Source: Opacimonas sp002292215
GTDB taxonomy: Bacteria; Pseudomonadota; Gammaproteobacteria; Enterobacterales; Alteromonadaceae
Assembly (NCBI GenBank): GCA_943846745.1
Contig: OX044360.1
Coordinates: 186,001 to 250,000 of the forward strand
DNA length: 64,000 nt
Direction: 5' to 3'
Shown: one piece after another, positions 19,384-28,182 of the stretch
How positions within the stretch are numbered: position 1 is the first letter of the stretch
Layout: each line of letters opens with the position of its first letter
Translations under genes and position numbers: made by a program
The notes under the pieces: model-generated
What the model was told of the DNA's origin: nothing
Databases searched by the model: none
What the model saw: only the letters and a program-made list of their open reading frames with translations

Positions 19384-21183
19384 ATGCAAAATTATAAAGC
19401 ACCTAAAACTGATACCTTGTTTGTTATGAATGAAGTATTTAATTTCGCAGCGCATTACCAGCGATTAGGCTTTGCCGATGCAACGCCTGATTTGGTGGAT
19501 GCAATCTACGCTGAAGCAGCCAAATTTGCAGAAGAAGTGCTCGCGCCAATTAATGCCATTGGTGATCAAGAAGGTTGTCAGTGGCATGACGGAGAGGTCA
19601 CAACGCCAACGGGTTTTAAAGAAGCTTATGCAAAATATGTCGAGGGAGGCTGGCCATCAATGGCGCACCCAGAACAATATGGTGGTCAGGCATTACCTTA
19701 CTCATTAGCATCGGCAATGGCTGAATGGTTTTCTGGTGCTAACCATTCATGGGCAATGTACCCTGGTTTATCACAAGGCTGTATTGATACCATAAAGGCA
19801 CATGGTTCGGATATTCAAAAAGAAATGTTTTTACATAATCTTGTCGCAGGCACTTGGACCGGCACAATGTGTTTAACGGAACCCCATTGTGGTTCTGATC
19901 TAGGCATGCTCAAGTGTAAAGCCGAACCCAATGATGATGGCACCTATAAACTAACCGGGACCAAAATATTCATTTCTGCGGGTGAACATGATATGTCAGA
20001 AAATATTGTACATATAGTCTTAGCACGCTTACCTGGAGCGCCAGAAGGCACTCGTGGTATTTCATTATTCGTAGTACCTAAATATCACGTTGATGCACAA
20101 GGTAATAAAGGTGAAAGAAATACCGTTAAATGTGGTTCAATTGAGCATAAAATGGGCATTAAAGGCAGTGCGACTTGTGTTATTAATTTTGACGAAGCCA
20201 CAGGTGTATTAATTGGCGAGCAAAATCGTGGCTTGAATTGCATGTTTACCTTTATGAATATTGCTCGCATCGGTACTGGGTTAGAAGGCTTATCTGCGTC
20301 GGAAGCATCGTTTCAAGGGGCATTAGCGTACGCGAAAGACCGTTTACAATTTCGAGCGTTGACAGGTAAACAAAACAGCGAAGGTCCTGCTGATCCTATT
20401 ATAGTGCATCCGGATGTTCGTCGTATGTTACTTACTCAAAAAGCCTTTGCAGAAGGCAATCGCGCACTTGCTATTTATTGCATGCAATTAGTTGATGAAA
20501 CATTATATGGTACCGATGCTGAAACGAAACAAATAGCAGATAATAAATTGTCACTCCTCACACCCATTGTTAAAGCATTTTTAACTGAAACGGCGTTAGA
20601 ATCTACCTCACATGGTATGCAAGTCTACGGTGGGCATGGTTATATTGCGGAGTGGGGCATGGAGCAATTAGCAAGGGATACGCGTATTTGTACCATGTAT
20701 GAAGGTACCACGGGTATTCAAGCGATGGATCTACTTGCCCGTAAGATCATGGGGTCAAAAGGCGAGTTACTTAAGATTGTTCAGACTGAAATTTTAACTT
20801 ATTGTCATAGTATTCGTGACCAACAACAATTTAATGTGATGGCAAACGCGATTCAATCTCATTGCGATGAATGGCAGCAGCTAACGGCTGAGATTGCTAA
20901 ATCAGCACAACAAAATCCCAATGAGCTTGGTGCTGCATCGGTTGATTATCTTATGTACTCTGGTTATGTAGTTGTTGGCTATATGTGGTTACAGATGGCG
21001 GTGGTTGCTCAACAAAAACTTGATGCAGGGGAAGGAAATCAAGCATTTTATCAGGCTAAATTGCATACCGCCCAATTTTACTTTGACCGCATATTAACGC
21101 GTACCAGAGCCCATGTGTCTTCTATTCGCTCGGGATCTGATAATTTAATGAGTATGCCTGAGGCGTTGTTTAACGTAAGTTAA
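19384..21183 (+). CDS. Acyl-CoA dehydrogenase, DmdC-like long form
   Basis: This flavoprotein oxidises an acyl-CoA to the 2-enoyl-CoA. Blocks seen are TGTMCLTEPHCGSDLG (FAD contact), KLTGTKIFISAGEHD, RIGTGLEGLSASEASFQGALAYAKDR, and MYEGTTGIQAMDLLARK with the catalytic glutamate. The length of about 599 residues, the N-terminal YKAPKTDTLFVMNEVF and a long C-terminal extension match the group that includes 3-methylmercaptopropionyl-CoA dehydrogenase (DmdC). Many members of that group act on ordinary fatty acyl-CoAs, so a DMSP role is not claimed. I use the ATG at 19384, after AAAGAGAG. The frame is open from 19327 but that extension is not family-like. A terminator follows. Confidence 0.9.
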   Translation: MQNYKAPKTDTLFVMNEVFNFAAHYQRLGFADATPDLVDAIYAEAAKFAEEVLAPINAIGDQEGCQWHDGEVTTPTGFKEAYAKYVEGGWPSMAHPEQYGGQALPYSLASAMAEWFSGANHSWAMYPGLSQGCIDTIKAHGSDIQKEMFLHNLVAGTWTGTMCLTEPHCGSDLGMLKCKAEPNDDGTYKLTGTKIFISAGEHDMSENIVHIVLARLPGAPEGTRGISLFVVPKYHVDAQGNKGERNTVKCGSIEHKMGIKGSATCVINFDEATGVLIGEQNRGLNCMFTFMNIARIGTGLEGLSASEASFQGALAYAKDRLQFRALTGKQNSEGPADPIIVHPDVRRMLLTQKAFAEGNRALAIYCMQLVDETLYGTDAETKQIADNKLSLLTPIVKAFLTETALESTSHGMQVYGGHGYIAEWGMEQLARDTRICTMYEGTTGIQAMDLLARKIMGSKGELLKIVQTEILTYCHSIRDQQQFNVMANAIQSHCDEWQQLTAEIAKSAQQNPNELGAASVDYLMYSGYVVVGYMWLQMAVVAQQKLDAGEGNQAFYQAKLHTAQFYFDRILTRTRAHVSSIRSGSDNLMSMPEALFNVS

Positions 21184-21222
21184 TAACAGGTTGGTTGTAC
21201 ACTAAAAGATCATCATAAATGT

Positions 21223-21250
21223 AAAAACCCAGCGCTAGGCTGGGTTTTTT
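21223..21250. terminator. Bidirectional terminator between acyl-CoA dehydrogenase and LysR genes
   Basis: AAAAACCCAGC and GCTGGGTTTTT pair around a five-base GCTAG loop, with A and T runs on the two sides. It can serve the + strand dehydrogenase gene and the convergent LysR gene. Confidence 0.9.
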
Positions 21251-21277
21251 ATTCGAGTTAAATCAACACATAACTAG

Positions 21278-22180
21278 TTATACGTGATGATACGCTTTAG
21301 CGACTTCCATAATTTGTTCACGCATCCAGCGGTGAGCATGATCTTCATTCATCGATACGTGCCAGTATAAAAAATACTCCATGGGAGGCATGTCAATTGG
21401 CATTTCATACATTGCCAAATCATAATGTTTAGCAAGATGATACGGCATACAAGCGACCATATCGGTTTTGACTAACGCACTCGGTACAGTTAGAAAATGT
21501 TGTGAATGAAATTTGATACAACGTTTGTGTCCTAAGTTATCTAATACAACATCAACGGCACTCGAACCATCATGTCGATAGGTGACATTAATATGATTCA
21601 TGTTCAAAAAAGTCTCTAAATCTAAGCCATTTTTTAATTTAGGGTGATTTTTACGTGCCAATACAACATATCTGTCAGTTGCAATGCAGGTTTTATGCAA
21701 ATGAGGATCTGTGAAAGTAGAGGCATCCGCAAAAAAGTCTAAGTTACCACTAGCCATTTCTGAAACGACTTTGGAGCGTGAGATCTCAAAATTAGCTAAC
21801 GTAATGTTAGGCGAACCATCTTCTAAATGTGCCAGTAAACGCGGCAATATACTGACCTCCAATAGGTCACGACTAGCAAAATTAAATTGTTTTTCAGCTA
21901 TTAATGGATCAAAGGTGTGACTTTCTTGTACGCTTTTTCGCAATAACTCTAATGCAGCGCGAGCAGGAACAATGATGTTTTGAGCCACAGGTGTCGGTGT
22001 CATGCTGTGTCCTGTTCGGACAAATAGAGGATCATTAAGCATGTCACGAAGGCGCGCCAGTGAATTACTGACTGCTGGTTGGGTAATACACAGCACATCC
22101 GCTGCCCTAGTTAAACTCCCCGCAGTATAAATAGCATCAAAGACAGCAAACAGGTTTAAATCAATACGGTGTAAGTTCAT
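21278..22180 (-). CDS. LysR-family transcriptional regulator
   Basis: The product is 300 residues, typical for the family. The N-terminal winged helix is clear: IDLNLFAVFDAIYTAGSLTRAADVLCITQPAVSNSLARLR, followed by DPLFVRTGHSMTPTP. The C-terminal effector domain (about 90-300) is of the periplasmic-binding-protein type. The DNA-binding domain resembles the NodD/LeuO-like branch beginning with DLNLF. It is convergent with the acyl-CoA dehydrogenase gene and divergent from phhB, 185 bases away. Target and inducer cannot be inferred; the adjacent phhB or the acyl-CoA genes are candidates only by position. Confidence 0.93.
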   Translation of the reverse strand: MNLHRIDLNLFAVFDAIYTAGSLTRAADVLCITQPAVSNSLARLRDMLNDPLFVRTGHSMTPTPVAQNIIVPARAALELLRKSVQESHTFDPLIAEKQFNFASRDLLEVSILPRLLAHLEDGSPNITLANFEISRSKVVSEMASGNLDFFADASTFTDPHLHKTCIATDRYVVLARKNHPKLKNGLDLETFLNMNHINVTYRHDGSSAVDVVLDNLGHKRCIKFHSQHFLTVPSALVKTDMVACMPYHLAKHYDLAMYEMPIDMPPMEYFLYWHVSMNEDHAHRWMREQIMEVAKAYHHV

Positions 22181-22364
22181 ATAAGGCTCTTAGTTGATTT
22201 TTTATTAGTTTTGATTATGTATAACGGACTTAACTATAACAAATACTAATAGCTATTAACGAAAATGTCTATTATTTAATAAAATGATAACAAAACGTGA
22301 TCTGTTCGAGTCAGAAGTAGTTAATAATAAAGACTGAAGACAAAATAATGTAAGAACAAAACTA

Positions 22365-22667
22365 ATGATTAAGAAATTAACCCAAGCCCAAATTGAATCA
22401 GCTCTTCTGGAATTAAACGCTTCGTTACCAGAAAATGAACAATGGAAATTGCAAGATGGCAAAATAACGAAGACTTTTTTATTTAAATCCTTCATTCGAG
22501 CATTTGGTTGGATGTCACAAATGGCGATTTGGGCAGAAAAAATGAATCATCATCCTGAATGGGCGAACATATACGATAAAGTTGACGTGAAATTAATGAC
22601 TCATGACGTAGGTGGGATTAGTGAGTTGGACATAAAACTAGCAAATAAGATGGAAATGTTTAAGTAA
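22365..22667 (+). CDS. phhB: Pterin-4-alpha-carbinolamine dehydratase (PhhB)
   Basis: The enzyme dehydrates 4a-hydroxytetrahydropterin, recycling the cofactor of phenylalanine hydroxylase. The family signature MNHHPEWANIYDKVDVKLMTHDVGG carries the conserved HHPEW and THD motifs, and the protein ends with DIKLANKME. At 100 residues it has the normal length. No phenylalanine hydroxylase gene (phhA) is next to it here; in many marine gammaproteobacteria the two are adjacent. It is monocistronic, followed by the tRNA promoter. Confidence 0.95.
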   Translation: MIKKLTQAQIESALLELNASLPENEQWKLQDGKITKTFLFKSFIRAFGWMSQMAIWAEKMNHHPEWANIYDKVDVKLMTHDVGGISELDIKLANKMEMFK

Positions 22668-22721
22668 TCGTTGGTTAAATAGCCAGGTGGTATTTATTAT
22701 AAATTTAATTGCAAATATGGG

Positions 22722-22749
22722 TTGCACGCATCTCAGGGCTATGTATAAT
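22722..22749 (+). promoter_or_regulatory. Sigma-70 promoter of initiator tRNA-rimP-nusA-infB operon
   Basis: TTGCAC at 22722-22727 and a perfect TATAAT at 22744-22749 are separated by 16 bases, followed by a GC-containing discriminator (ACGCACC). It lies about 50 bases before the tRNA and probably drives the tRNA and, by read-through, the factor genes downstream. Confidence 0.85.
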
Positions 22750-22800
22750 ACGCACCACTTGAGAGGGGAAACAAACTTCCCCAAACAAACCAGTTTCAAG

Positions 22801-22877
<77 letters not shown>

Positions 22878-22945
22878 CTTTTTTGTAAAATGCTCGTTGA
22901 GCATAGGTGCAATTGAAAGTATAGTGGACTAGGGTCCAACAATAT

Positions 22946-22975
22946 AAAAAGCCCCTGCTTGTAAGGGGCTTTTTT
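22946..22975 (+). terminator. Terminator/attenuator between tRNA-fMet and rimP
   Basis: AAAAAGCCCCT pairs with AGGGGCTTTTT around GCTTGTA, followed by T residues. It lies between the tRNA and rimP, so it probably attenuates read-through into the factor genes. Confidence 0.85.
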
Positions 22976-23033
22976 CGTTTTCGCGATACTTAAAAGGGCT
23001 TTAATGCTCTTTTTTTATTTATGGAGTCGTGTT

Positions 23034-23492
23034 TTGTCACAAATTGAACAAAAATTAACTCAAATGCTTACACCAGCAGCCGAATCATTAGGATTTGAAA
23101 TGGTAGGTGTAGAATTTGTTAGAGCCGGTAAGCATTCTACCTTGCGTTTATTCATTGATCACCCTGAAGGTATCAGTGTTGAAAATTGCGCAGATGTATC
23201 ACAGCAAGCCAGCGCAATATTGGATGTAGAAGATCCAATTAATACCGAATATAATTTAGAAGTCTCTTCTCCCGGTATGGATCGTCCATTATTTAAAGCG
23301 GCACATTATGCAGCTATCGTTGGTGAAGTCGTGGCAGTGCGTTTACGTATGCCATTAAATGATAGAAGAAATTTTAAGGGCACCTTGGTATCATGTGATA
23401 ATGATAACATTGTGGTTGAAGTTGATGGTCAATCTTATACGTTGGCTGTAATGAATATTGAAAAAGGTAATCTTGTCCCGGTCTTTGACTAG
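23034..23492 (+). CDS. rimP: Ribosome maturation factor RimP, TTG start
   Basis: RimP assists 30S subunit maturation. The N-terminus LSQIEQKLTQMLTPAAESLGFEMVGVEF aligns with E. coli RimP. LRLFIDHPEGISVENCADVS and EVSSPGMDRPLF are family signatures. I place the start at TTG 23034: GGAG lies at 23023-23026, seven bases upstream, and the product (152 residues) then begins exactly where the family does. The frame is open from 23004 with an ATG, but that start would add ten unrelated residues, and GGAG would lie inside the coding region. A weak TTG start may keep expression low. nusA follows after 26 bases. Confidence 0.95.
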   Translation: MSQIEQKLTQMLTPAAESLGFEMVGVEFVRAGKHSTLRLFIDHPEGISVENCADVSQQASAILDVEDPINTEYNLEVSSPGMDRPLFKAAHYAAIVGEVVAVRLRMPLNDRRNFKGTLVSCDNDNIVVEVDGQSYTLAVMNIEKGNLVPVFD

Positions 23493-23518
23493 GTTCATCA
23501 AAATAGGAATAGAGTATC

Positions 23519-25003
23519 ATGAGTAAAGAGATCTTATTAGTTGCCGAAGCGGTTTCAAATGAAAAACAAGTACCCAAAGAAAAAATCTTTGAAGCCCTTG
23601 AAATAGCAATATCTACTGCCACCAAAAAGAAAAATCAAGGCGATATTGAAGTGCGTGTAGCTATTGACCGCACAACAGGCGATTTTGATACATTTCGTCA
23701 ATGGTTAGTTATTGCTGATGACCAAGAACAAGAAAACCCATACGCAGAGATGACTATTTCAGCCGCACAAATTGATGAGCCTGACATTCAGCTAGGTGAT
23801 TTTGTTGAAGAACAAATCGAATCAATTAAATTTGACCGTATTACGACACAAACAGCGAAACAAGTTATTTTCCAAAAAGTTCGTGAAGCTGAACGTGAAC
23901 AAATGATTGCCGAATATGAAGATCGTGTTGGTGAGTTAGTGACGGGTACGGTTAAAAAAGTAAATCGCGATAACATCCTTATCGACTTAGGTAACAATGC
24001 TGAAGGCGTTATTTACCGTGATGATATGTTACCACGTGAAAATTTCCGTCCAGGTGATCGTGTTCGTGGTCTACTATATGTCATACGTCCAGAAGCAAAA
24101 GGTGCGCAATTATTTATTTCGCGTAGCCACCCTGACATGATTGTTGAATTGTTCCGTTTAGAAGTACCAGAAATTGCGGAAGAAACATTAGAAATTAAAG
24201 CTGCGGCTCGTGATCCAGGTTCACGTGCTAAAATAGCGGTTAAAACCAATGACAAACGCTTAGACCCAATTGGCGCTTGTGTTGGTATGCGTGGTTCTCG
24301 TGTTCAAGCTGTTTCAAGTGAATTAGGCGGTGAGCGAGTTGATATCGTATTGTGGGATGAAGAAGCACCACAATTTGTTATCAATGCAATGGCACCAGCA
24401 GAAGTTGCCCGCATTGTTGCTGATGAAGACACCATGACGATGGATGTTGCTGTTGAACCAGAGAATCTAGCACAAGCAATCGGCAAATCTGGTCAAAACG
24501 TGCGTTTAGCTAGCCAGTTGACTGGTTGGGAACTCAATGTCATGACCGTTGCAGATTTAGAGAAAAAACAGAAAGATGAAAGTTCTCAAGTCATTGATGT
24601 GTTTGTTGCAGGATTAGAAATTGATGAAGAATTTGCTGGCGTATTAGCGGATGAAGGCTTTACCTCATTAGAGGAAATTGCCTATGTTCCGGTAAGTGAA
24701 CTGCTAGAAATAGAAGGGTTAGATGAAGATATTATCGAAGAGCTGCGTAACCGTGCTCGTGCGTATCTAACCACCAAAGCGTTGGCCAATGAGGAATCAT
24801 TAGAGCCAAAAGAAGAGTTGTTAAATCTTGCTGGCATGACCCTTGAAATTGCGGTCGCGTTAGCTAAACAAGGCGTAACTGATTTAGAAGAGTTAGCCGA
24901 ACAAGGTACCGATGAGATTTGTGATATTGAAGGGCTTGATGAGAAAAGCGCAGGTGAATTTATTATGGCTGCACGTAATATTAAGTGGTTCAACGAAGAG
25001 TAA
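23519..25003 (+). CDS. nusA: Transcription termination/antitermination protein NusA
   Basis: NusA binds RNA polymerase and controls pausing, termination and antitermination. Domains in order are the N-terminal polymerase-binding domain (1-125), S1 (about 135-200, GELVTGTVKKVNRDNILIDLG), KH1 and KH2 (about 200-345, with IGACVGMRGSRVQAVSSELGGERVDIV and AQAIGKSGQNVRLASQLTGW) and two C-terminal acidic repeats (about 360-494, each with a DIEGLDE-like helix-hairpin segment). The 494 residues match the proteobacterial length. It lies in the usual order between rimP and infB. Confidence 0.98.
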   Translation: MSKEILLVAEAVSNEKQVPKEKIFEALEIAISTATKKKNQGDIEVRVAIDRTTGDFDTFRQWLVIADDQEQENPYAEMTISAAQIDEPDIQLGDFVEEQIESIKFDRITTQTAKQVIFQKVREAEREQMIAEYEDRVGELVTGTVKKVNRDNILIDLGNNAEGVIYRDDMLPRENFRPGDRVRGLLYVIRPEAKGAQLFISRSHPDMIVELFRLEVPEIAEETLEIKAAARDPGSRAKIAVKTNDKRLDPIGACVGMRGSRVQAVSSELGGERVDIVLWDEEAPQFVINAMAPAEVARIVADEDTMTMDVAVEPENLAQAIGKSGQNVRLASQLTGWELNVMTVADLEKKQKDESSQVIDVFVAGLEIDEEFAGVLADEGFTSLEEIAYVPVSELLEIEGLDEDIIEELRNRARAYLTTKALANEESLEPKEELLNLAGMTLEIAVALAKQGVTDLEELAEQGTDEICDIEGLDEKSAGEFIMAARNIKWFNEE

Positions 25004-25029
25004 TCACGGTCGACATAGAGGAGAGGGTA

Positions 25030-27630
25030 ATGTCTGAAGTTTCCATAGAAAAGCTCGCGGGTGATATAGGCACCAACGTTGATCGCTTAGTTCAACAGTT
25101 TAAAGACGCTGGCTTAACTAAAAAAATTGGTGATAAAGTCACTGAAGTTGAAAAAAAGCAATTGCTTGATCATTTAGCAAAGTCACATGGCAGTGATGGT
25201 AATGTCACGCCAACTAAAATGACGTTGACACGTAAAACGACAAGTACATTATCGGTAGGTAAATCGAAAAATGTTAAAGTTGAAGTACGTAAAAAACGTA
25301 CTTTTGTTAAGCGTTCACCAGAAGATGAAGCAAAAATAGCGGCTGAAGAATTAGCGCGCCAAGCTGCCGAACAAGCTAAGCTTGAAGCAGAGCAACAAGC
25401 AGCAGAAGCGGCAAAGTTAGCTGCTGAAGAAAAAGTACGTTTAGCTGCAGAAGCACGTAAACAAGCAGAAGCCGAGCAAATTGCCCGTGCTGAAAAAGCG
25501 AAAAAAGATGCGGAAGAGCGTAAGAAAAATGAACCGCAAATGACGGCAGAAGAAAAGGCCGCTCAAGAACAAACTCGTAAAGACGCTGAAAAATTACGTA
25601 AACAACAAGAAGACGAGACGCAACGCAAGCTTGAAGAAGATGCGAAAAAAGCGGCTGATGAAGCTCGTAAATTAGCTGAAGAAAATGAACGTCGTTGGAA
25701 AGAAGAAGAAGAACGTCGTAAAGCACAAGAAGCAGAAGAAGTGCATGTGCATTCAAACCGTTATGCGCAACAAGCTGAAGATGATGCTGATTTAAAAGTC
25801 GAACGTGGTTCGCGTCGTCGTAAGAAGAAAAAAGCGGGTGAAAACCTCAAACAAGGTTTTAATAAACCTGCAGCTCCTGTTGAACGCATTGTTAAACTTG
25901 GCGAAACGATCACTGTTGGTGAATTAGCCAGCAAGTTAGCAATTAAAGCCAACGAAGTTATTAAAACCATGATGAAAATGGGTGAGATGGCGACGATTAA
26001 CCAAATTCTTGACCAAGATACTGCGGTATTAGTGGTTGATGAAATGGGTCATAAATATGAGTTAGTCAATGACAATGCGCTTGAAGATGAATTAATTGCA
26101 GATGCAACTGGTGGTGTTAAAACACCTCGTGCCCCTGTAGTCACTATCATGGGTCACGTTGACCATGGTAAAACGTCATTACTTGATTACATTCGTCGTG
26201 CAAAGGTTGCAGATGGTGAAGCCGGCGGTATTACTCAGCACATTGGTGCTTACTCAGTTGAAACTGATAACGGTAAAATTACCTTTTTAGATACCCCTGG
26301 GCACGCTGCCTTTACTGCAATGCGTGCTCGTGGAGCAACGGCTACCGATATCGTTATCCTTGTAGTAGCAGCAGATGATGGTGTCATGCCACAAACTAAA
26401 GAAGCGGTTCAGCATGCTAAAGCGGCTGGTGTACCTTTGATTGTTGCTGTGAATAAGATGGATAAAGAATCTGCTGATCTTGATCGCGTTAAGACTGAGT
26501 TATCTCAAATTGAAGTTATTTCAGAAGAGTGGGGCGGTGAGCATCAATTCGTCAATGTCTCTGCTAAGACAGGTATGGGAATCGATTCATTACTCGAAGC
26601 GATTAACTTACAAGCTGAAATGTTAGATTTCCGTGCAGTACCTACCGGTCCTGGTCGTGGTCTAGTCATCGAATCGCGTCTTGATAAAGGTCGTGGTCCG
26701 GTTGCTTCTGTATTGATCCAAGAAGGTGAATTAAAGCTTGGTGATATTTTATTATGTGGTCTTGAATACGGACGTGTTCGTGCTATGCGCGATGAAAACG
26801 GCAATGATGTTAAATTTGCTGGCCCATCTACCCCGGTTGAAGTATTAGGTTTATCGGGTGTTCCTGTTGCTGGCGAAGATGCATTAGTAGTTAACGACGA
26901 GCGTAAAGCACGTGAAGTTGCTTCTAAGCGTTCAATCAAACAGCGTGAAGTTAAACTAGCTAAACAGCAAAAAGCGAAACTCGAAAACATGTTTGCGAAC
27001 ATGGAAGCGGGTGATGTATCTGAACTTAACGTGGTACTTAAAGCTGACGTACAAGGTTCGATTGAAGCGATTGCTGATTCACTAACAAACTTATCGACAG
27101 ACGAAGTAAAAGTGAATATTGTTGGCTCAGGTGTTGGTGGTATTACCGAAACTGATGCGTCACTAGCGGCAGCATCAAGTGCCATCATCGTTGGTTTTAA
27201 TGTTCGTGCTGATGCAACTGCGCGTCGTATTATCGAAGCTGAAGAAATTGATTTACGCTATTACTCTGTTATCTATAGCCTGATTGATGAAGTCAAAGCA
27301 GCGATGAGCGGTATGCTTGCCCCTGAATTTAGACAAGAAATCATTGGTTTAGCTCAAGTACGTGATGTGTTTAAATCGCCGAAGATTGGTGCAATTGCAG
27401 GTTGTATGGTCACTGAAGGTGTCATTAAACGTAGTAACCCAATCCGTGTATTACGTGATAATATTGTCATTTACGAAGGTGAGCTTGAATCACTACGTCG
27501 CTTTAAAGATGATGTTCAAGACGTGAAGAAAGGTATCGAATGTGGTATCGGCGTTAAGAACTACAATGATGTTAAAGTAGGCGATCAAATCGAAGTATTT
27601 GAAATCGTTGAAGTGGCGCGTGAACTTTAA
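25030..27630 (+). CDS. infB: Translation initiation factor IF-2
   Basis: IF-2 is the GTPase that places initiator tRNA on the 30S subunit. The N-terminal domain (about 1-55) is followed by a long charged coiled coil rich in Ala, Glu, Lys and Arg (about 95-250). Next are the IF2N domain, then the G domain with G1 GHVDHGKT at 375-382, G3 DTPGHAAF and G4 NKMD, then domains II to IV. I chose ATG 25030 (MSEVSIEKLA), preceded by GAGGAGAGGG; the frame is open from 24985 inside nusA, but that extension is spurious. The product is about 866 residues. Internal initiation for shorter isoforms, known in E. coli, was not assessed. Confidence 0.98.
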   Translation: MSEVSIEKLAGDIGTNVDRLVQQFKDAGLTKKIGDKVTEVEKKQLLDHLAKSHGSDGNVTPTKMTLTRKTTSTLSVGKSKNVKVEVRKKRTFVKRSPEDEAKIAAEELARQAAEQAKLEAEQQAAEAAKLAAEEKVRLAAEARKQAEAEQIARAEKAKKDAEERKKNEPQMTAEEKAAQEQTRKDAEKLRKQQEDETQRKLEEDAKKAADEARKLAEENERRWKEEEERRKAQEAEEVHVHSNRYAQQAEDDADLKVERGSRRRKKKKAGENLKQGFNKPAAPVERIVKLGETITVGELASKLAIKANEVIKTMMKMGEMATINQILDQDTAVLVVDEMGHKYELVNDNALEDELIADATGGVKTPRAPVVTIMGHVDHGKTSLLDYIRRAKVADGEAGGITQHIGAYSVETDNGKITFLDTPGHAAFTAMRARGATATDIVILVVAADDGVMPQTKEAVQHAKAAGVPLIVAVNKMDKESADLDRVKTELSQIEVISEEWGGEHQFVNVSAKTGMGIDSLLEAINLQAEMLDFRAVPTGPGRGLVIESRLDKGRGPVASVLIQEGELKLGDILLCGLEYGRVRAMRDENGNDVKFAGPSTPVEVLGLSGVPVAGEDALVVNDERKAREVASKRSIKQREVKLAKQQKAKLENMFANMEAGDVSELNVVLKADVQGSIEAIADSLTNLSTDEVKVNIVGSGVGGITETDASLAAASSAIIVGFNVRADATARRIIEAEEIDLRYYSVIYSLIDEVKAAMSGMLAPEFRQEIIGLAQVRDVFKSPKIGAIAGCMVTEGVIKRSNPIRVLRDNIVIYEGELESLRRFKDDVQDVKKGIECGIGVKNYNDVKVGDQIEVFEIVEVAREL

Positions 27631-27654
27631 TTAACCGTTATAACAATTAGTTAA

Positions 27655-27679
27655 GACGGAGGCCTTTGCCTCCGTTTTC
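27655..27679 (+). terminator. Hairpin with T-rich tail between infB and rbfA
   Basis: ACGGAGGC and GCCTCCGT pair around CTTT, followed by TTTC. It lies in the only sizeable gap within the operon and probably reduces transcription into rbfA-truB. Confidence 0.7.
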
Positions 27680-27729
27680 GTTTATATAGATCGCTTCAAA
27701 TTGAGTCGATCACAGATAGGATATATATT

Positions 27730-28179
27730 ATGGCTCGTGAATTTTCGCGTACCGATAGAGTCTCGCAGCAAGTACATAAAGAAATTGCGAGCATTTTAAA
27801 TCAAGAATTTAAACATCAAGCTCCTGACTTATGTATGGTTACAGTGTCGGGTGTTGAGATCTCTCGTGATCTTGCTCATGCAAAAGTCTATGTTACATTT
27901 TTAGAAATGGACGAAGAAAAAGTCAAAGCGTCGATGGCGTTATTAGAAGAAGGCAAAAGCTTTGTTCGTGGTTTGTTATCTCGTCGTGTGCGCATGCGTA
28001 ACACGCCTGCGTTAAAATTTATTCAAGACCGTTCTATTACTGAAGGCATGCGTATTTCTAATATCGTGTCTCAAGTAACACGTGAAGAAGAAGCCAAGCG
28101 CGGTGCAAATTCAGATACCAATGCTGATAATCATACAGATGCTGGCCATGCTTCTGACGATAACAAACCCGCAGAGTAA
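27730..28179 (+). CDS. rbfA: Ribosome-binding factor A
   Basis: RbfA is a KH-fold 30S assembly factor, important for 16S rRNA 5'-end maturation and cold adaptation. The product starts MAREFSRTDRVSQQVHKEIA, and contains VSGVEISRDLAHAKVYVTF and RRVRMRNTPALKFIQD, all family signatures. The C-terminal tail (about 120-149) is hydrophilic, rich in Asn, Asp and His, and less conserved. AGGA precedes the ATG. truB begins three bases after the stop. Confidence 0.97.
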   Translation: MAREFSRTDRVSQQVHKEIASILNQEFKHQAPDLCMVTVSGVEISRDLAHAKVYVTFLEMDEEKVKASMALLEEGKSFVRGLLSRRVRMRNTPALKFIQDRSITEGMRISNIVSQVTREEEAKRGANSDTNADNHTDAGHASDDNKPAE

Positions 28180-28182
28180 AGC

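Noticed and set aside
25376..25756. 126-codon minus-strand frame rich in Leu
   Set aside because: It is the complement of the IF-2 coiled-coil region; the low-complexity codons avoid stops on the other strand.
26544..27188. 214-codon minus-strand frame
   Set aside because: Shadow of the IF-2 G domain; the composition is Ser/Thr-rich and without family features.
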